A stretch of 9,030 bases of DNA from Alphaproteobacteria bacterium. Lineage in GTDB: Bacteria > Pseudomonadota > Alphaproteobacteria > Rhizobiales > Xanthobacteraceae. The stretch covers positions 1 to 9,030 of the forward strand of contig VAZL01000329.1 in assembly GCA_005883445.1 (NCBI GenBank), in the 5' to 3' direction. Under the pieces are notes generated by a model. It was not told where the DNA came from. It did no database searches and saw nothing but the letters and a program-made list of their open reading frames with translations. Position 1 is the stretch's first letter. Every line of letters starts with the position of its first letter. Positions 5,317 to 9,030 of this stretch are shown piece after piece. The position numbers and the translations under genes were made by a program.

Positions 5317-6780
5317 ATGCGCGATCCGCTCACGCCCCCGTCGGATTATCTCGATCACGCCGCCGCGCGCCGTATCGTCGTGGGCGTGCTCCTCACCATG
5401 CTGCTCGCGGCGCTCGATCAAGTGATGGTTGCCACTGCGCTGCCGACCATCGCCGCGAGCTTGGGCGACGTCGAGAACATGTCATGGGTCGTCACCGCCA
5501 ATCTTCTGGGCGCGACCGCGGTGACGCCGCTCTACGGCAAGCTCTCCGACATCCGTGGCCGGCGCGCCATGCTGCTGATCGCGATCGGCGTCTATGCGGT
5601 TGGATCGCTCGCCTGCGCGCTGGCGCCGTCCATGCTGGCGCTGATCTTCGGCCGCGCTGTGCAGGGACTGGGTGGCGGCGGCCTGATGCCGCTGGTGCAG
5701 ACCATCATCGGCGATGTTGCCTCGCCGCGCGACCGCCCGCGCTACCAGGCCTACACCTCCTCGACCTTCATCGTCTCGACCGTGGGCGGCCCGCTGCTCG
5801 GCGGCTTCATTGCCGAGCATCTCCATTGGTCTTGGATTTTCTGGTTCAACCTGCCGCTCTGCGGGCTCGCCTTTCTGTTCACCCACAATATACTGCAGCG
5901 GCTACCGCGCCACGACCGTCGGCACGAGCTCGATGTGCTGGGCGCCGTGCTGATGGTGGGGGCCGCGATCCCGCTGTTGCTTGCGCTAACCTGGGGCGGG
6001 CGGCGCTATGCTTGGGGCTCGCCGCAGATTCTTGCGCTCTTCGTCGCCTGCGTAACGCTATGGTGCTTGTTCGCGTGGCGCATGATGACTGCGAAACAGC
6101 CGTTCATTCCGGTGTCGGTGCTGCGCGATGGCGCCATGCGCGTGGGCACCGCGGCCGCCTTCTTCGCCGTCGGCGTGGTCATTGCGCTGACCATCGTGCT
6201 GCCCCTTTATGGCCAGCTTGCGCTTGGCCTCTCGGTGAGCGAATCGGCCTGGACGATCATTGCATTGCAAAGCGGTGCCGCGGTCAGCTCGGTTGTCGGT
6301 GGCCGGCTGCTCGTCCGCTTCGTTCACTACAAGCGGGTGCCGCTCCTCGGCCTGCTGCTCTCGGTGGCGGCGCTCATTCCGCTCGCAATCGCGCCGACTG
6401 GATTTTCGCCCGCCGCTGCGCTCGGTCTGATCGCGCTAGTAGGGCTCGGATTGGGGCCGACGTTCCCATTCACGGTTGTGGTGGTGCAAAATGCGGTCGC
6501 GCTCCACCAACTCGGCGTCGCGACCGGCACGATGAATTTCTTTCCTGCGCTCGGCTCGACTTTCATCGTCTCCGCCTTCGGCGCGATCGTGCTCGCGGGC
6601 GCGCCGGTGACGCGCGGGATGTCGGCGGGCGCGGTGCTGGCGGGAACGGATGCGGCCGAGGCATTTCGGTGGGTTTTCGCCGCCGCCATTCTCTGCCTGA
6701 TGGTCGCGCTCTCGTGCATTCTCGCGCTCAAGGAGCGGGTGCTGCGCGGCTCCTCGCGACCGACGACGCCCGGAGAATAA
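5317..6780 (+). CDS. DHA2-family (14-TM type) MFS multidrug efflux transporter, copy 1
   Basis: Predicted inner-membrane proton-driven exporter; substrate unknown. I chose the ATG at 5317 because AGGCGA starts ten bases before it. The in-frame ATG at 5275 has no ribosome-binding site and adds a 14-residue Pro/Ser extension. The 487-residue product fits the 14-TM DHA2 size. TM1 carries the D1 motif LDQVMVATALPTI with acidic D34. Motif A is GKLSDIRGRR (74-83), motif B contains R113 (FGRAVQGLGGGG), and motif C is VGGPLLGG (156-163), the antiporter signature. In the second half MNFFPALGS (407-414) has proline P410 where the paralogue, and most relatives I recall, have arginine. It is followed 199 bp later by a paralogous transporter. 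No TetR- or MarR-type regulator gene is in view. Confidence 0.9.
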   Translation: MRDPLTPPSDYLDHAAARRIVVGVLLTMLLAALDQVMVATALPTIAASLGDVENMSWVVTANLLGATAVTPLYGKLSDIRGRRAMLLIAIGVYAVGSLACALAPSMLALIFGRAVQGLGGGGLMPLVQTIIGDVASPRDRPRYQAYTSSTFIVSTVGGPLLGGFIAEHLHWSWIFWFNLPLCGLAFLFTHNILQRLPRHDRRHELDVLGAVLMVGAAIPLLLALTWGGRRYAWGSPQILALFVACVTLWCLFAWRMMTAKQPFIPVSVLRDGAMRVGTAAAFFAVGVVIALTIVLPLYGQLALGLSVSESAWTIIALQSGAAVSSVVGGRLLVRFVHYKRVPLLGLLLSVAALIPLAIAPTGFSPAAALGLIALVGLGLGPTFPFTVVVVQNAVALHQLGVATGTMNFFPALGSTFIVSAFGAIVLAGAPVTRGMSAGAVLAGTDAAEAFRWVFAAAILCLMVALSCILALKERVLRGSSRPTTPGE

Positions 6781-6979
6781 TGCGGCGGCACGTTCGGCCT
6801 CGCGCGGCCCGGGCCAAGCGGCGGCGGTGCCAGCGGCTCGAACAGGCGCCGGCGAGCGCGGACGGGCAATGTCATACCTGCTCTGTGCCTGAGCCCGTTG
6901 CCTTCACCGCGCTGGAGCGCGATATCAACAGCTGCCGCCCGGGCATGCGGGTTGGCCCACTGATTCAATTTTGATCCGA
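6781..6979 (+). other. Spacer between the two MFS genes
   Basis: These 199 bp hold no supported gene. A perfect but loopless palindrome GGCCCGGGCC (6806-6815) and small GC stems are present, none followed by a T-run. The last 20 bases turn AT-rich (TTCAATTTT, 6964-6972) and contain a GANTC site (6962-6966) just before the second transporter start. This size allows a separate promoter for the second gene, but no clear -35/-10 pair is visible. Confidence 0.5.
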
Positions 6980-8527
6980 ATGACGACTTCGAGCCAACGG
7001 TCAAACCAGCCTTCCAAAGTCGAGCGCAAACCTTCCAAGCCGCACGCGCCGCTGACCACAGGCGACGTGCGCAACATCTTCTACGGCCTGATGCTGGGCA
7101 TGTTCCTCTCGGCGCTCAATCAGACCATCGTCGCGACCGCCCTGCCCACCATCGGACGCGACTTCGGCGACTTCGAGAACCTCTCCTGGGTCATCATCGC
7201 TTATCTGCTGTCCTCGACCGTGGTATCGCCACTCTACGGCAAGCTCTCCGACATCCACGGTCGCCGTTCCATGATGCTGGTGGCGATCGGACTGTTCCTC
7301 GTGGGTTCGGTGGTATCGGCCGCGGCGCCCGACATGGCGATATTGATCGCCGGCCGTACGCTGCAGGGGATCGGCGGCGGCGGCATCGTGCCGCTGACCC
7401 AGACCACCATCGCCGATATGATCACGCCGCGCGAGCGCGGCCGCTACCAAGCCTATATGGGCACCTCGTGGATCGTGGCCGGCGTCGCTGGACCAGCCCT
7501 TGGCGGCGTTATCGCCGAGTATCTGCATTGGTCCATGATCTTCTGGCTCAACGTGCCCTTTGGGCTCATCGCCGGACTGCTCACCTATCATGCGATGAAG
7601 CGGTTGCCGCGCCACGAACGGCCGCATCAGCTCGACATCGTCGGCGCAGCGCTCATGATCGCGGCGGCGACCCTATTGCTCATTGCGCTCACGTCGGGCG
7701 GCACGCGCGTGCCATGGATATCATCGACGATCTTCGTCCTCGTGCTGGCTTCCCTGGTGCTCAGTCTTGCCTTCGTGTGGTGGCTGCGGCTGGCCCCCGA
7801 ACCGTTCCTGCCGCTCACCGTGCTGCGCAATCCGGTGATGCGCGCTGGCACCGCGGCGACCTCATGGATGCTCGGCGCGGTGCTGGGGCTCACCGTCTAT
7901 ATGCCGCTCTATTTCCAGGTCGTGCATAAGCTGTCCGCGACCCAAGCCGGTCTCGCGCTCATCCCGATCGTGGTGATGACGACTCCGGGATCGATGCTCT
8001 CGGGACGCTCGATGATGCATCTGCGCCGGTACAAGATATCAGCGATCGTCGGCGCGACCATCGCGATCGCGACCGTCACCGTGCTTTGCGTGCGACCTGA
8101 CATGCCCCTCTACGGCGTGATCATCGCGCTGACGCTGATCGGCTTCGGCGCTGGCACCGTCTATCCGGTTGCAACCGTCTCGATCCAGAATGCCGTGCCG
8201 GCGCATCAAGTCGGAACCGCGACCGGCGCCATGAATTTCTTCCGTGCACTCGCGAGCACGCTCGCAGTTGCGATCATGGGCGCGATCCTGCTTGCCGGCC
8301 TCGGCGCCACCCCCGAGCGCGGCACCGGCGTGGAGCTTCTGGTCGAGACTGCGGGTGCCGCCGGTATCGATATGGCGGCCGTGTTCCGGTTCGTCTTCGT
8401 CGCGGCGGATATTTTCTTGATCGCGGCGCTGGCCGCAGTGCTGCTCATGGAAGAGCGTCCACTGCGGGGCCCCGCGCCCAGTGCGCCGCCAGTGTCCCCG
8501 CAAGTGCCGCCCGCGCCAGCGGAATAG
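6980..8527 (+). CDS. DHA2-family (14-TM type) MFS multidrug efflux transporter, copy 2
   Basis: Paralogue of the preceding gene and probably an inner-membrane exporter of unknown substrate. ATG at 6980 gives 515 residues; a TTG three codons upstream (6971) is less likely. No good ribosome-binding site is visible before either, which is odd. The polar Lys/Ser-rich N-terminus (1-30) is followed by TM1 with LNQTIVATALPTI, where N47 stands in place of the D1-motif aspartate. Motif A is GKLSDIHGRR (87-96), motif B has R126 (AGRTLQGIGGGG), motif C is GVAGPALGG (168-176), and the second half has MNFFRALAS (418-426) with the usual arginine R422. The tail (497-515) is Pro/Ala-rich. Shared blocks with copy 1 (PLYGKLSDI, RYQAY, RLPRH, HQ/HELD-x-x-GA-x-LM) cover the whole length, so the pair arose by duplication. 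Confidence 0.9.
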   Translation: MTTSSQRSNQPSKVERKPSKPHAPLTTGDVRNIFYGLMLGMFLSALNQTIVATALPTIGRDFGDFENLSWVIIAYLLSSTVVSPLYGKLSDIHGRRSMMLVAIGLFLVGSVVSAAAPDMAILIAGRTLQGIGGGGIVPLTQTTIADMITPRERGRYQAYMGTSWIVAGVAGPALGGVIAEYLHWSMIFWLNVPFGLIAGLLTYHAMKRLPRHERPHQLDIVGAALMIAAATLLLIALTSGGTRVPWISSTIFVLVLASLVLSLAFVWWLRLAPEPFLPLTVLRNPVMRAGTAATSWMLGAVLGLTVYMPLYFQVVHKLSATQAGLALIPIVVMTTPGSMLSGRSMMHLRRYKISAIVGATIAIATVTVLCVRPDMPLYGVIIALTLIGFGAGTVYPVATVSIQNAVPAHQVGTATGAMNFFRALASTLAVAIMGAILLAGLGATPERGTGVELLVETAGAAGIDMAAVFRFVFVAADIFLIAALAAVLLMEERPLRGPAPSAPPVSPQVPPAPAE

Positions 8528-8561
8528 ACTCTTTCGTGTTTTTTGCGTGCAAGGTGGAACG

Positions 8562-8575
8562 AGCGGCAAACCGCT
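8562..8575. terminator. Hairpin between convergent genes
   Basis: AGCGG (8562-8566) and CCGCT (8571-8575) form a five-pair stem with loop CAAA, inside the 55-bp gap between the second MFS gene and the convergent substrate-binding protein gene. On the minus strand it starts seven bases after that gene's TAA. The T-run nearby (8539-8544) lies on the wrong side for a plus-strand terminator using this stem, and the minus strand has no T-run after it. It is therefore at best a weak transcript end. Confidence 0.25.
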
Positions 8576-8582
8576 ATCGCCG

Positions 8583-9030
8583 TTACTTGGTGCGCACGGT
8601 CTCCTCGTAGCTGGGCGCCTCCTGCAAAAACCCACGCTCCAGCATCCAATCGACCTTCGCCTTGAACTCGGCGCACTGGTAGGGCTTGACGCCGGTCAGT
8701 TCGGGGAGAAGGCCGTCTTTGCGCAGCTCGGGCTTCAAGTCGCGCAAGAGTTCGGCCCGCGAGCGATCCTCGTTCTGGCGCAGCCATTCGATCGCGCGAT
8801 TGAGCGCGCGCCGCAGCTTCCCCGCGGTTTCTTCGTCAACATCCTCCCCCGCGACGATGCCGCCGCGCCAACGCAGATCGGCAATTTTGCGGCAGCGAGC
8901 GTCGAGCGCGCGGCTCACCAGCGGCTCCATCAGCGCGGCCGCTTCGTTCCGGCCGCTGAGCAAGGCGTCGAGCCGGTCGGCCGCGTGTTCGAGCTTGATC
9001 TCGGCGAACGGGACGCCGGCCGCTTCCATG
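8583..9030 (-). CDS. ABC transporter substrate-binding protein, SsuA/NMT1-like (C-terminal part, cut by window edge)
   Basis: The frame runs from the right edge to TAA at 8585-8583, about 149 codons. A Met codon at 9029 is most likely internal, because the sequence beginning there (EAAGVPFAEIKLEHAADRLDAL) reads like the middle of the domain. Recognised features are DALLSGRNEAAALMEPLVSRAL, KIADLRWRGGIVAGEDVDEETAGKLRRALNRAIEWL and the C-terminal WMLERGFLQEAPSYEE. These are the pattern of periplasmic binding proteins for nitrate/sulfonate/taurine-type ABC importers, normally about 320-340 residues, so roughly the N-terminal half and its signal peptide lie outside. The ligand cannot be told from this part. 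Family assignment is from remembered patterns. Permease and ATPase genes would be expected to the right if it is in an operon; none are downstream of it here. Confidence 0.7.
   Translation of the reverse strand, partial: MEAAGVPFAEIKLEHAADRLDALLSGRNEAAALMEPLVSRALDARCRKIADLRWRGGIVAGEDVDEETAGKLRRALNRAIEWLRQNEDRSRAELLRDLKPELRKDGLLPELTGVKPYQCAEFKAKVDWMLERGFLQEAPSYEETVRTK

Noticed and set aside
4738..5421. Minus-strand open frame (227 codons) across the YcgN–MFS spacer
   Set aside because: Arg/His-rich low-complexity translation that overlaps both flanking real genes on the opposite strand and shows no domain.
6806..6815. GGCCCGGGCC palindrome after the first MFS gene as a terminator
   Set aside because: It has no loop and no T-run, and short GC palindromes are expected often at this base composition.
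5256..6974. Plus-strand open frame of 572 codons overlapping the first MFS gene in another frame
   Set aside because: The translation is Arg/Ala-rich and lacks membrane segments, while the overlapping frame gives a complete 14-TM transporter.
8539..8544. Six-T run after the second MFS gene as an intrinsic terminator
   Set aside because: No stable stem lies immediately upstream of it on the plus strand; the nearby hairpin is downstream.

Overview
The window is GC-rich DNA with the gene content and codon use of an alphaproteobacterium, most likely from the Hyphomicrobiales (Bradyrhizobium or Xanthobacteraceae-like). The pointers are a DUF2336 protein, small separate DUF1214 and DUF1254 membrane proteins behind a short class A penicillin-binding protein, a YcgN-type cysteine-cluster protein, and CtrA/CcrM-like sequence motifs. 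It reads as ordinary chromosome. I see no mobile element, phage gene, CRISPR array, tRNA or rRNA.

Left part (1-857): a DUF2336 gene runs off the left edge on the minus strand. It is divergent from a small plus-strand ORF for a 66-residue protein with a seven-arginine tail. The 144-bp gap between them carries a near-consensus CtrA-type motif and a hairpin.

Centre (887-4924): a minus-strand cluster is read as penicillin-binding protein, then DUF1214, then DUF1254. The last two genes share a GTGA stop/start overlap and are probably translationally coupled. The penicillin-binding protein builds and cross-links peptidoglycan in the periplasm. Both DUF proteins have one N-terminal membrane segment, so all three products probably act at the inner membrane or periplasm. 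The YcgN-family gene is divergent from this cluster across a 194-bp spacer that holds a second TTAG/TTAACC motif.

Right part (4925-9030): a 392-bp spacer rich in inverted repeats precedes two tandem, clearly paralogous 14-TM-type (DHA2) MFS efflux transporters on the plus strand. The first lacks the usual arginine in a C-terminal-half motif and the second has Asn instead of Asp in TM1. The window ends with the C-terminal half of a probable SsuA/NMT1-type ABC substrate-binding protein on the minus strand, convergent with the second transporter.

Nothing here amounts to a convincing new system. The points most worth following are the split and reordered DUF1214/DUF1254 pair attached to a penicillin-binding protein, the putative CtrA-type site, and the reciprocal motif loss in the two transporters.
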